In this document: positions 52,602 through 61,351 of the stretch, piece by piece
Position numbering within the stretch: the stretch's first letter is position 1
Layout of the letters: each line of letters opens with the position of its first letter
Assembly: GCF_027359925.1 (NCBI RefSeq)
Contig: NZ_CP114768.1
Coordinates: 62,001 to 126,000, forward strand
Reading direction: 5' to 3'
DNA: 64,000 nt
Source: Hymenobacter canadensis
GTDB taxonomy: Bacteria; Bacteroidota; Bacteroidia; Cytophagales; Hymenobacteraceae
The notes under the pieces: generated by a model
The model's input: the letters and a program-made list of their open reading frames with translations, nothing else
Told to the model about the DNA's origin: nothing
Databases searched by the model: none
Program-made: the position numbers and the translations under genes

Positions 52602-52940
52602 TCACGTCGCATCTGCCACCTTGCTTAACAGCAGGGCCGCCATCGGCTCGCCTTCGGGCAGGCCCTGCTGCCGCCACAGCTCCGCACCGTCGCGCAGGAG
52701 CACGAAGGCGGGCACGCCCCGGCCGTCGAAGGCCTGCACTACGCCAGGGTGGCTGGCCTCATCTACCTTCAGTATCCGAATGGCCGCGCCCAGCTGCACC
52801 TGCAGGCTCTTTAGCAGCAGATTGGTGGCCGAGCGAACGAGCGGCGTTTCCTGCCGGGTGCCGGGCCCCACGCTGGGCAGCAGCACGAGCAGCATGGCTG
52901 GGTGAACGGGCAGCAGCGGAAGAATGGAGGAAGGAAACAT
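52602..52940 (-). CDS. thioredoxin-like fold protein without the redox cysteines
   Basis: 112 aa. The later half of a thioredoxin fold is evident: LGAAIRILKVDEASHPGVVQ, then AFDGRGVPAFVLLRDGAELW with the cis-Pro region (VPAF), and a helix ending it (GEPMAALLLSKVA). The active-site CxxC is replaced by SVGPGTRQETP, with no Cys in the whole protein. It therefore cannot act as an oxidoreductase but may bind a partner. Start as written; a short hydrophobic N-terminus leads into the fold. Confidence 0.7.
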   Translation of the reverse strand: MFPSSILPLLPVHPAMLLVLLPSVGPGTRQETPLVRSATNLLLKSLQVQLGAAIRILKVDEASHPGVVQAFDGRGVPAFVLLRDGAELWRQQGLPEGEPMAALLLSKVADAT

Positions 52941-53135
52941 GGGCCGGGGAATAAGGTAGGTGCACCGTAACAGGTCGGAAGCTCGACAGAATAAGTGCTG
53001 GTAAAATTACCGGAAGCCGCCGCCGGCGCGTATGACGCTTATCAGGGAGCCGGGTTGACGTTTGTCAAGTCCGGTTGCATACGGCCGCGCGTGCCTGCTG
53101 CCCGTTTGGGGCCTCCGCGCGGTGTTTCCCTCCCT

Positions 53136-54746
53136 ATGCCCCTCCTTCCGGTTGCCTACACCGCTGTTTTGGCCGAGGTACTGTATGCCCATTCCGGCGA
53201 AATGGCGGGCATCTACGACCTGGCCCTGGGCTGGTTCACCCACGTCAACCCGGCCGGGGTGCGGCTGCTGGCCTACCCTTCGGAGGAAGCCTTCCTAGCC
53301 GACCCCAACCACTCGCTGCGCACTCCGCCCTGGACGCCCGCGCAGTGGCTCGACCTCTGCGACCTCACCCGCCGCGAGGGCCACCACGAGCTGGAAGCCG
53401 ACATTCGCCGCCATGCGGGCGAGCCGTTTCGGGCCTACGTCAAGCTGACGTATTGCGAAATTGAGGGCCGGCCCCTGCTGCTGATCAACCTCACCGAGTA
53501 CAGCCGCCTGCAGCAGGCCGAGCGGGAGCTGGCCCACAGCGTGCGCCGCTTCGAAGCCGTGTTCACCAACGCCACGCTGGGCATCATCGTCTGCGACCAG
53601 CCGGGCCACATGGTGTCGGTGAATGCGCGGGCCGGGCAGTTGTTCGGCTACGCTCCGGCCGAGCTGCTGGGCCAGCCCATGGAGGTGCTGGTGCCCGATG
53701 CCGCCGGCCGGCACCACGCCCTGTTGCGCGCCTCCTACAACGCCGACCCGCAGGTGCGCAACATGGGCCACAACCGTCCGCTGGCCGGCAAGCGCCAGGA
53801 TGGCACCGTGTTTCCGGTGGAAGCCAGCCTGAGCTATTTCTACCTCGATGAGGAGCTGTACGTGGTGGCCTACATCCTGGACCTGAGCGCCAAGCAGGCC
53901 GCCGAGCAGGAGCTGCGCACCCAGCACCAGCGCGTAGCCCTGCTCAACGCCGAGCTGGAGCAGAAGGTCATCGACCGCACCAACGCCCTGCTGCTCACCC
54001 TGGAGCAGCTGGAAAAGCGCGGCGACGAGCTGGCCCTGGCCCTGCAGGCCGAGCAGGAGCTAGGCGAGCTGAAGTCGCGCTTCGTGAGCATGGCCTCGCA
54101 CGAGTTCCGCACGCCCCTCACGGCCGTGCTCACCTCCGCCGATTTGATTGAGGAGTTTCCCGGCGGCCACCAGCAGGTGCAGCGCCTGAAGTACGTGGCC
54201 CACATCCGCACCTCGGTGCAGCACCTCAACAACATCCTGGAAGAATTCCTGTCGGTGGGCCGCCTGGAGGAAGGCAAGATGGAAACCCACCCGGCCAACC
54301 TCAACCTCGACCACCTGGTGCGTGACACGGTGGCCGACATGCAAAGCCTGCTCAAAGCCGGCCAAACTATCGACTGGCAGGTGGAGTGCCCCACTCCGGT
54401 GCGGCTGGATGCGTCGCTGCTGCGCAAAATTCTGATGAACCTGCTCTCCAACGCCCTCAAATACTCCGGCCAAAATTCGGTCGTCACGGTGCGGGCTGGC
54501 TGCCAGCCCCGGGAGCTGACGGTAACCGTGCAGGACCAGGGCGTGGGCATTTCCCGGGAAGACCAGGCCCATCTGTTCGAGCAGTTTTTCCGCGCCCCCA
54601 GCGTCATCACCGAGCCCGGCACCGGCCTGGGGCTGTACATCATCACCAAATACCTGGAGCTGATGGGCGGCACCATCGACCTGCAAAGCACCCCCGGCCA
54701 GGGCACCACTGTCACCATCACCCTGCCCCTCACCACGCCCGATTGA
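53136..54746 (+). CDS. PAS-domain sensor histidine kinase
   Basis: 536 aa, soluble. A first PAS-like region about 10-125, a second PAS about 130-250 (FEAVFTNATLGIIVCDQPGH, RKDGTVFPVEASLSYFYLDE-like), a coiled coil about 255-300 and HisKA with His322 in MASHEFRTPL. The HATPase has MNLLSNALKYSG, DQGVGIS and GTGLGLYI. The ATG at 53136 (MPLLPVAYTA) was preferred over 52995, because the longer frame lacks domain content. It lies upstream of a REC-cNMP-HTH regulator that probably is its partner. Confidence 0.93.
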   Translation: MPLLPVAYTAVLAEVLYAHSGEMAGIYDLALGWFTHVNPAGVRLLAYPSEEAFLADPNHSLRTPPWTPAQWLDLCDLTRREGHHELEADIRRHAGEPFRAYVKLTYCEIEGRPLLLINLTEYSRLQQAERELAHSVRRFEAVFTNATLGIIVCDQPGHMVSVNARAGQLFGYAPAELLGQPMEVLVPDAAGRHHALLRASYNADPQVRNMGHNRPLAGKRQDGTVFPVEASLSYFYLDEELYVVAYILDLSAKQAAEQELRTQHQRVALLNAELEQKVIDRTNALLLTLEQLEKRGDELALALQAEQELGELKSRFVSMASHEFRTPLTAVLTSADLIEEFPGGHQQVQRLKYVAHIRTSVQHLNNILEEFLSVGRLEEGKMETHPANLNLDHLVRDTVADMQSLLKAGQTIDWQVECPTPVRLDASLLRKILMNLLSNALKYSGQNSVVTVRAGCQPRELTVTVQDQGVGISREDQAHLFEQFFRAPSVITEPGTGLGLYIITKYLELMGGTIDLQSTPGQGTTVTITLPLTTPD

Positions 54747-54769
54747 GGGCGGTGAGCAGTGAAACAGAA

Positions 54770-54876
54770 CGTCATGCTTGATCTGGCGTCCGCTTGTCGA
54801 AGCATCTCTACCGCGCAGGTAATCAATGCCCTTGCAACGAAGCGGTAGAGATGCTTCGGCTGCGCTCAGCATGACG
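54770..54876. repeat. palindromic dispersed-type repeat
   Basis: CGTCATGCT (54770-54778) and GAAGCATCTCTACCGC (54800-54815) are mirrored by GCGGTAGAGATGCTTC (54842-54857) and AGCATGACG (54868-54876). The long arms are imperfect between these blocks. Followed by TTTTT, so it can also stop transcription of the kinase gene. The sequence resembles repeats scattered in many Hymenobacter-like genomes; this last point is from memory and is not verified here. Confidence 0.7.
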
Positions 54877-54916
54877 GTTTTTCAACGCCTCCCCTTCTCA
54901 ACGCCTCTCTCCTGCC

Positions 54917-55975
54917 ATGGCCACCATCCTGCTCATTGAAGACCACCAGATTATCCGGGAAAACACCGCCCAGCTACTGGAGCTGGCCGGCTACGCCGTG
55001 CTGATGGCCGAAAACGGCGAGCAGGGCGTGCAGCTGGCCCTGGCCACCCGGCCCGACCTGGTAGTCTGCGACATTATGATGCCGGTGCTCGACGGCTACG
55101 GGGTGCTCCAGATTTTCAACCAGCACCCGCAGCTCACGGGCGTGCCCTTCATCTTCCTCACCGCCAAAACCGACCAGGCTGACCGCCGCCGCGGCATGGC
55201 CCTGGGGGCCGACGACTACCTGAGCAAGCCCTTCGAAAAAGCCGATTTGCTCAGCGCCGTCAGCGGACGGCTCAGCCGCTTTCAGCACCTGAAGCCCGAG
55301 CCCGGCCTGAGCGGAGAGCAGCTGCAGACGTTTCTGGACGAAGCGCAGCAGACCGGCGACCTAGCCAGCCTCTCGCTGGACCGCAAACCCCATCTGATTC
55401 GCCGAAAACAGGATATTTATCTGGAAGGCGACGAATCGAGCCGGCTGTACTTTGTGCAGAGTGGCCGGGTGAAAACCGTGAAAACCACCGACAGCGGCAA
55501 GGAATTGATTGTGGGCCTGTATGGCCCCAGCGAGTTCTTCGGCTACCTGCCGCTGCTGCAGCACACGCCCCACTGCGACTCGGCCATTGCCGTGGACGAA
55601 TCGGAGCTGCTCTACATTCCCAAAGACGATTTCATGGAGCTGCTGCTGCGCAACTCCGCCGTGGGCCAGCAGTTTGTGGCTTTGCTGGCGGGCAAGGTGA
55701 GCGGGCAGGCCGAGCTGCTGCTGGCCATGGCCTACAGCTCCATTCGGCGCCGCGTGGCCGACACGCTGGTACAGCTCCACGAGCAGCAAACGGGCACCGG
55801 GGCCGCCGACGCGGGTATCCAGCTCACCCGCGACGATATGGCCGCCATGGTGGGCACGGCGCCAGAGTCACTGAGCCGCACGCTCAACGAGTTCAAGCAG
55901 GCCGGCCTGGTGGCCCTCACGCCCAACACCATCCGGGTGCTGGAGCCCGAGAAGCTGCGCCGGGCGCACTGGTAG
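54917..55975 (+). CDS. response regulator with cyclic-nucleotide-binding and Crp-type HTH domains
   Basis: 352 aa. Receiver about 1-120: IEDHQIIRENTAQLL, phospho-acceptor Asp52 in CDIMMPVLDGYG, Lys in YLSKPFEKAD. A cNMP-binding jelly roll about 160-275 (LYFVQSGRVKTVKTTDSGKE, YGPSEFFGYLPLLQHTPHCD), and an HTH_Crp domain about 285-350 (RDDMAAMVGTAPESLSRTLN, GLVALTPNTIRVLEPEKLRR). A single protein thus couples phosphorylation to a Crp/Fnr-type output. No cAMP-specific Arg-Ser pair is obvious, so ligand binding is uncertain. It follows the PAS kinase after 170 bp; the palindrome lies between. Confidence 0.93.
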   Translation: MATILLIEDHQIIRENTAQLLELAGYAVLMAENGEQGVQLALATRPDLVVCDIMMPVLDGYGVLQIFNQHPQLTGVPFIFLTAKTDQADRRRGMALGADDYLSKPFEKADLLSAVSGRLSRFQHLKPEPGLSGEQLQTFLDEAQQTGDLASLSLDRKPHLIRRKQDIYLEGDESSRLYFVQSGRVKTVKTTDSGKELIVGLYGPSEFFGYLPLLQHTPHCDSAIAVDESELLYIPKDDFMELLLRNSAVGQQFVALLAGKVSGQAELLLAMAYSSIRRRVADTLVQLHEQQTGTGAADAGIQLTRDDMAAMVGTAPESLSRTLNEFKQAGLVALTPNTIRVLEPEKLRRAHW

Positions 55976-56132
55976 GCCGGCTGCGCCCGGCGGATGCGGG
56001 GCACCACGGCCTAAGCGGCAGTTGACAAAGCTCATGCCTGCCGGATGAGTTTTTGCCGGTTTGGGCGCTAACCGGGGCGCTACATTTGGCCCGGTGGCCC
56101 TGCCCTGGTGGGTGGATTGCGCCGGTTCTGCC

Positions 56133-56579
56133 ATGAAAATCAGCCTTTTGCTGTTTGCGGCCCTGTTGTGGGCCCCGGCATTGCACGCGCAGGCCCTCCC
56201 CGATGCCCAAGTGCCGCCGCTGGCTTTCGTGGCCCTGCAGCAGCTGTATCCGCAGGCCCGCAACGTGAAATGGAGAAAGGTGCGGACCGGGTATCAGGCC
56301 AGCTACATGCAAAGCCAGACCCGCCGGCTGGTGCGCTTCAGCGCCAACGGCGACGTGGAAGCAACCGGCACCAATACGGCGGTTGGCGCGCTGCCGCTGC
56401 CCATTCGGCGCACGCTTACCACCCACTACCCAAGCCGCACCATCTGCCAGGCCACCGAAGTCACCAATGCCCGCACCGGCGGTATCACCTACGAAATGGC
56501 TACCTGCGAAAGTGCCATCAGCAGCACCATCATTCTGACCGCCAACGGGCTGAAAGTGCCGCGCGCCCGCCGGCCCTAG
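56133..56579 (+). CDS. PepSY-like periplasmic protein
   Basis: 148 aa. Signal peptide (MKISLLLFAALLWAPALHAQ). The mature part has VALQQLYPQARNVKWRKVRT, then GYQASYMQSQTRRLVRFSAN and GDVEAT, the 'LYPxAxxVxW' and 'FxxxGxxxxT' features of PepSY-like (beta-lactamase-inhibitor-like) domains. The second half is a similar repeat (IRRTLTTHYPSRTICQATEV) with two Cys in IC...CES. The ATG at 56133 begins the signal; the frame extends 24 codons upstream. Often seen as a calcium- or metal-binding periplasmic protein; its role here is unknown. Confidence 0.75.
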   Translation: MKISLLLFAALLWAPALHAQALPDAQVPPLAFVALQQLYPQARNVKWRKVRTGYQASYMQSQTRRLVRFSANGDVEATGTNTAVGALPLPIRRTLTTHYPSRTICQATEVTNARTGGITYEMATCESAISSTIILTANGLKVPRARRP

Positions 56580-56648
56580 GTGGGGGGGCGCTGGCAGGTG
56601 CCGTTTATGCGGGCAAGTTTGCCGGCTGCGAAGTGTGCGAGCCTGCGC

Positions 56649-57386
56649 TCAGGCGGCCGGCCGCTTACGGCTCTGGTACCACTGCCGTACCGGCGCAACC
56701 ACGCGGGCCACTTCAGCGCTTACCGCCCGCAGCTCCTGCGCAAAAACCACGTGCAGGCCGCTCACCCACCCCACCGAGCCCAGCCAGCCGGCCAGCACGT
56801 CGGACGGATAATGCACGCCCAGGTACATGCGCGACCAGCCCATGCCCAGCGCCCAGACGCTCCCCGCTACCACCGCTACCTAGCGCCAGCGCGTGGGCCA
56901 CAGCAGAAACCCGAAGGCGGTAGCCAGCGCGGCCGCGGCCATGGCATGGCCGCTGGGAAAGCTGTAGGACAGCTCCGGGTGCAGCACCACCCACAGCGCC
57001 GGGCGTGGCCGGACCAGCAGGAATTTCGCGGCCAGGCTGAGCACGGCGGCCCCCGCCACGGCCAGAACGAAGAAGGGCAAAGCGCGCCGCCGCGCCGCCC
57101 ACAGGCTCAGCGCCCCGGCCCCGGCCAGCATCGGCGCCCCCAGCGGCCCACCGGCCCGCGCCAGCCAGGCGGCGGCAATGTTCAGCGCCGGGCTGCTATG
57201 TGCGCGCAGCAGCAGCAGGATCTGCTGGTCGCCCGGCAGCCCTTCGCCTTCCCACACCTCGTGGGCCAGCTGCATGAACAGCATCCAGGGCAGCAGCAAA
57301 CCCAGCAAGCCCAGCAGCGGAACCCGCAGCAGCCGCCAGGCCCGACTTACAAGAAGCTTTAGAAGATGCAGTGATGGGCGTTCCAT
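56649..57386 (-). pseudogene. PAP2-family membrane phosphatase, interrupted by one TAG
   Basis: 245 codons including one in-frame TAG (56880-56882). Helices at 12-40 and later, then the three PAP2 motifs: KFLLVRPRP (motif 1), SYSFPSGHAMAA (motif 2), and, past the stop codon, SRMYLGVHYPSDVLAGW (motif 3, with the active-site His). The stop codon lies between motifs 2 and 3, so the truncated protein has lost the catalytic His. The frame is otherwise perfectly kept on both sides, so this is a single recent nonsense mutation (a CAG or TGG codon) or a sequence error. Confidence 0.85.
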
Positions 57387-57557
57387 AGCGAATTTCGAAA
57401 CCGGCCATCAGGTTCAGGCAACCTGCAGCGGGCACAGCTTGTGGCCCCCGGAGCCTGCCGCAGGGTGCTCCCGTCGTGGCCGCTAACGGCTAAGAAGGGC
57501 GTATCAGTCGGGCAGTTCAGAAAGCCCCCCAGGGCGGGCCAGCGGAGGCCGGGGCGC

Positions 57558-57953
57558 TTACCTGGCCAGCAGCGCCCGGCGCGCTGCCAGCTCCGAGTCG
57601 TAGCCCGTCATGGAGCTTTTGCCCAGGCGGGCCAGCACCTTTTCGGTGGCCAGATGCCCGAAGAAATCGGTGGCAAACACCACCGCGTGGCGGGTCAAAC
57701 CGGCCTGGCAGGCGCGCGGGTACCAATCGGTGGCCATCCACTCGGCCAGCTCGTCCCACATCAGGTGGGACTCGCGGCGGTCATCGAGCAGGCAGTGGCA
57801 GTGCATGGGCTGGACTGCGGTGATAATCTGCTCGTAGCCGAGCTTGGTGGTAGTCAGGGTTTGGTCGGGACCCCAGCGGGCGTGCAGGAAATCATCAACC
57901 ATGTCATAGTCGAGCACAAGCGCAGCAGATTGATATAACAGGCGGTGGCGCAT
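57558..57953 (-). CDS. STAS/SpoIIAA-like small protein (paralogue family member 5)
   Basis: 131 aa. MRHRLLYQSAALVLDYDMVD gives the first strands, CHCLLDDRRESHLMWDELAE holds the L-x-D and W positions, ARQ-like AGLTRHAVVFATD the central strand, and LARRALLAR the end, where the usual WL motif is missing. No signal peptide. The frame is open far upstream in the ATPase gene, but the ATG at 57953 matches the family start. Located 50 bp downstream of the P-type ATPase gene on the same strand, so possibly co-transcribed. Confidence 0.65.
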   Translation of the reverse strand: MRHRLLYQSAALVLDYDMVDDFLHARWGPDQTLTTTKLGYEQIITAVQPMHCHCLLDDRRESHLMWDELAEWMATDWYPRACQAGLTRHAVVFATDFFGHLATEKVLARLGKSSMTGYDSELAARRALLAR

Positions 57954-58003
57954 TTCAAAAGGGATTAAAGCCGGCAAACCGCCGGCAGAATAAAGCGGAG
58001 TAT

Positions 58004-60646
58004 TTACCCCTGGTAAGCGGGCCGGGAAGGCGCAGCTGGGCGGGGCGCCTGCACCAACGGTTGCGGCACCCCGGCCACCGCCCGCCGCCGCACAATCAGC
58101 TTCTGGATTTCCACCACCCAGAACACGACGCTGGAAATCGCCAGCGTCATGCCCAGCTCGGCCCCCGTGAGCGGCTGGGTGCTGAACAGCTGATTGAAGA
58201 ACGGCACGTACAGAATCATCAGGTGCAGGCCGATTGTCAGGGCAATGGCTCCCAGCATCGGCTTGTTGGAGAGCAGCCCGAGGCTGAAAATCGACTCGCG
58301 GCGCGAGCGAATGGCCAGCGCCAGGCCCAGTTGACTGAAGCAAAGCACCGTGAAGGCCATCGTCTGCCAGTGCGGCAGGCCCTGCCGGATAGACCAGGCC
58401 TGCATGGCAATGGTGATGCCGCCCACCAGCAGCCCCACACAAAGGATAAACCAGCCCAGGCCGTCGGCAAAGATGGTCTGGCGCGGGTCGATGGGCGGGC
58501 GCTGCATGCTGTTCTTCTCCGACGGCTCGTAGGCCAGGGCCAGGCCGGGCAGCCCGTCGGTTATCAGGTTGATCCACAGGATATGGATGGCCAGCAGCGT
58601 GATGGGCAAGCCCAGCAGCGGGGCAAAAAATAAGGTAGTGATTTCGCCCACGCTACCAGCCAGGATGTAGCGGATGAACTTGAGGATGTTGTCGTAAATC
58701 CGGCGGCCGTGGCGCACGGCCTCCACGATGGTGGCGAAGTCGTCATCGAGCAGAATCATGGCCGCCGCCTCCTTGGCTACCTCCGTCCCGTTGATGCCCA
58801 TGGCAATGCCGATATCGGCGTTTTTGAGGGCCGGGGCATCGTTCACGCCGTCGCCGGTCATGGCCACGAACTGGTGCCGGGCCTGCAGGGCGCTGATGAT
58901 GCGCAGCTTCTGGGCCGGGTCGACGCGGGCGTACACCCGCACTTTTTCCACCACGGCGGCAAAGGCCGGCTCGTCCAGCTCGGCCAGCTCGGAGCCGGTG
59001 AGCACCAGCTCTTCCTGGGAGGAAATGATGCCCAGCTTCTCAGCAATGGCTTTGGCCGTGAGCTTGTGGTCGCCGGTAATCATGACGGGGATAATGCCGG
59101 CGGCCTTGCACTCGGCCACCGCCTGGCGGGCTTCCGCGCGGGGCGGATCCACCAGGCTGGCGAAGCCCAGGAAGGTAAGGCCCGTTTCGACGGCGGCCGG
59201 GGTGAGGTCGGCGGGCAGCTCGGGCAGCAGCTTGGCCCCGTAGGCCAGCACCCGGTAGCCCTGCGCAGCCTGGGCATCCACGCGCCGCGTGAGGTCAGCG
59301 ATACTGGCCTGCTGGCTGTCGGTGAGCTGCTTGTACAGTGAGCCGGCGGCGCCTTTGGTGAGCACCAGCACGCCCGCCGGGGTTTGGTGCAGGGTACTCA
59401 TGCACTTGCGCTCCGAGTCGAAGGGCAGCTCGGCCAGACGCGGAAACTGCGCCTCCAGGGCGGGGCGGGCGTATTCCTTTTCCTCGGCGTAGCGGGCCAG
59501 GGCCACTTCGGTGGAGTCGCCGAGCCAGTGGTTTTCCGGGTCGTGGCTGGCGTCGGTGTTCAGGGCCAGGGCCGTGAGCAGGGCGTTGCGGTCGGCCAGC
59601 CCATCAAGCGTCACGGCCGGCACTTCGTAGAGTTCCTGCACCGTCATCTGGTTGAGGGTGAGGGTGCCGGTTTTGTCGGTGCAGATGTAGGTGACCGAGC
59701 CCAGGGTTTCCACGGCCGGCAGCTTGCGCATCAGGGCCTGGCTTTTCATGAGCCGGCCCGCGCCCAGCGCCAGCGACACGGTCACCAGCGCCGGCAGGGC
59801 CTCGGGCAGGGCCGCAATGGCCAGCGAGATGGACACCAGCAGCAGGTTTTCCCAGGGCTCGCCCCGCAGCCAGCCCAGCCCGAAAAACAAGGCTCCCACC
59901 ACCAGCGCCACCACCGAGAGGCGCTTGCTCAGCGTGCCCAGCCGCTTCTGCAGCGGCGTCACCACTTCGTCGGTCTGAATGAGGGCCGCAATCTTGCCGA
60001 GCTCGGTGGCCATGCCGGTGGCCACCACGTAGGCCGTGGCCCGGCCGTTGGTGACGGCCGTACCGCGGTAGCCCAGGTTGAGCCGGTCGCCGAGCGGATA
60101 CTCACCGGGCGGCAGCGTGTCCACGGTTTTCTCCACGTTATCAGATTCGCCGGTCAGCGAGGACTCGTCTACTTTCAGGGTGAAAGCTGCCAGAAAGCGT
60201 ACGTCGGCCGGAATTACCTGGCCGGCTTCGAGCAGCACCACGTCGCCGGGGACCAGCTCGGCCGTGAGGACATGCGTGGGCTGGCCGTCGCGCAGCACCT
60301 GGGTGTGGCTGGCCGCCATCTTCTGCAGGGCTTCCATTGCCTTGTCGGCCCGGTATTCCTGCACGAACCCGATGACGGCATTCAGCCCCACGATAGCCAG
60401 AATGACGTAGGCCGATTTGGCCTCCCCGATGAGCACCGACACCCCGGCGGCGGCCAGCAGCACCAGAATCATGACGTCGGCCAGCTGGTGGAGCACCAGC
60501 TGCCAGATGGTTTTCTGCTGCGTATCGTCCAGCTGGTTGGGGCCGTGCTCGGCCAGGCGCTGCCGGGCCGTGGCCGCGTCAAGGCCGGCCGGCGAGGTAG
60601 TCAGCCCGGCGGCCACGTCGGCCACGGAAGTCAGGTAATACTCCAT
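58004..60646 (-). CDS. P2-type cation-transporting ATPase (calcium/manganese pump-like)
   Basis: 880 aa. N-terminal cation ATPase domain, A-domain TGES motif in DESSLTGESDNVEKTV, phosphorylation Asp324 in CTDKTGTLTLNQ, N-domain KGAAGS region and hinge GDGVNDAPALKNADIGIAMG. Ten helices. The M4 motif near LPEALPALVTVSLALGAGR and M6 (LWINLITDGLPGLALAYEP) fit Ca2+-ATPases of the SERCA/PMA-like bacterial class (P2A). Full length for the family. The STAS-like gene follows by 50 bp. Confidence 0.94.
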   Translation of the reverse strand: MEYYLTSVADVAAGLTTSPAGLDAATARQRLAEHGPNQLDDTQQKTIWQLVLHQLADVMILVLLAAAGVSVLIGEAKSAYVILAIVGLNAVIGFVQEYRADKAMEALQKMAASHTQVLRDGQPTHVLTAELVPGDVVLLEAGQVIPADVRFLAAFTLKVDESSLTGESDNVEKTVDTLPPGEYPLGDRLNLGYRGTAVTNGRATAYVVATGMATELGKIAALIQTDEVVTPLQKRLGTLSKRLSVVALVVGALFFGLGWLRGEPWENLLLVSISLAIAALPEALPALVTVSLALGAGRLMKSQALMRKLPAVETLGSVTYICTDKTGTLTLNQMTVQELYEVPAVTLDGLADRNALLTALALNTDASHDPENHWLGDSTEVALARYAEEKEYARPALEAQFPRLAELPFDSERKCMSTLHQTPAGVLVLTKGAAGSLYKQLTDSQQASIADLTRRVDAQAAQGYRVLAYGAKLLPELPADLTPAAVETGLTFLGFASLVDPPRAEARQAVAECKAAGIIPVMITGDHKLTAKAIAEKLGIISSQEELVLTGSELAELDEPAFAAVVEKVRVYARVDPAQKLRIISALQARHQFVAMTGDGVNDAPALKNADIGIAMGINGTEVAKEAAAMILLDDDFATIVEAVRHGRRIYDNILKFIRYILAGSVGEITTLFFAPLLGLPITLLAIHILWINLITDGLPGLALAYEPSEKNSMQRPPIDPRQTIFADGLGWFILCVGLLVGGITIAMQAWSIRQGLPHWQTMAFTVLCFSQLGLALAIRSRRESIFSLGLLSNKPMLGAIALTIGLHLMILYVPFFNQLFSTQPLTGAELGMTLAISSVVFWVVEIQKLIVRRRAVAGVPQPLVQAPRPAAPSRPAYQG

Positions 60647-60804
60647 AGGTAAGCGCTGGATGGGAATTGCTCAGCGCCCTGGGGCGCGGGCGTAGGGCCG
60701 TTGTTCAGCCGCTTGCGGCGGCGGCCGAAACCCTTCCCAGGTTTTGGGCACGCGCCGGCCGTAGCGGCAAACGCACTGCTGGGGGGTTCGGGAGGCAGGG
60801 GCTG

Positions 60805-61131
60805 CTAAGCCTGCGCAGCCACTTTGCCGGGCAGGCTCTTTTTCTGCGCCCCGCGCGCTACCGGAGCAGCACGTTTGGCAGTAGGCTGGGGAACGGTTTT
60901 TATCACCCGCAGCACTTGTTTCTTGGGTGCCGGCAGGGCAGCCAACGGCTTGGCCTTTTTAGCGCCTTTTTGCTCTTTGGCCTCGAACCGGGCATATTTT
61001 CGGGCCAGCTTCTTCGAGGCGTTGGCAATCGTTTTTTGCAGCTTTTTCGCGTGCCTGGTATTCAGGCCACCCAGATTAACCTGGAGACATTCGGCCAGCG
61101 TTACCTGCAGCTGTTGTTGGGACTTGGTCAT
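60805..61131 (-). CDS. small basic Lys/Ala-rich protein, hypothetical
   Basis: 108 aa. Half of it is an amphipathic helix with LAECLQVNLGGLNTRHAKKL and QKTIANASKKLARKYARFEA. The tail is low-complexity Lys/Ala/Pro-rich (KGAKKAKPLAALPAPKKQVL), reminiscent of histone-H1-like or nucleoid-associated proteins. No domain recognised. It sits between the ATPase and a small hypothetical gene on the same strand. Function unknown. Confidence 0.6.
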   Translation of the reverse strand: MTKSQQQLQVTLAECLQVNLGGLNTRHAKKLQKTIANASKKLARKYARFEAKEQKGAKKAKPLAALPAPKKQVLRVIKTVPQPTAKRAAPVARGAQKKSLPGKVAAQA

Positions 61132-61351
61132 GGAGCGGGAATTTTAGCAGGGTGAAAAGAAGAGGCTTACAAACCGGATGAGCCCCGTACGGCCCCGGGA
61201 GCCGCATCAGGACTTTGCTGCCACCGCCTGCTGCAACACGGCAGTGCGGTAGGTTCTGCCTGGCATATCGTCGTTCAGCAAGCGCAGTTCATGGAGGGCA
61301 AAGAAGCTTTCGCCAGGGCAGTAGCAGGCGTTATCGAAGCGTGCGGTTCGG

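Noticed and set aside
56580..57362. Plus-strand frame opposite the PAP2 gene
   Set aside because: Shadow of the PAP2 pseudogene; low-complexity composition.
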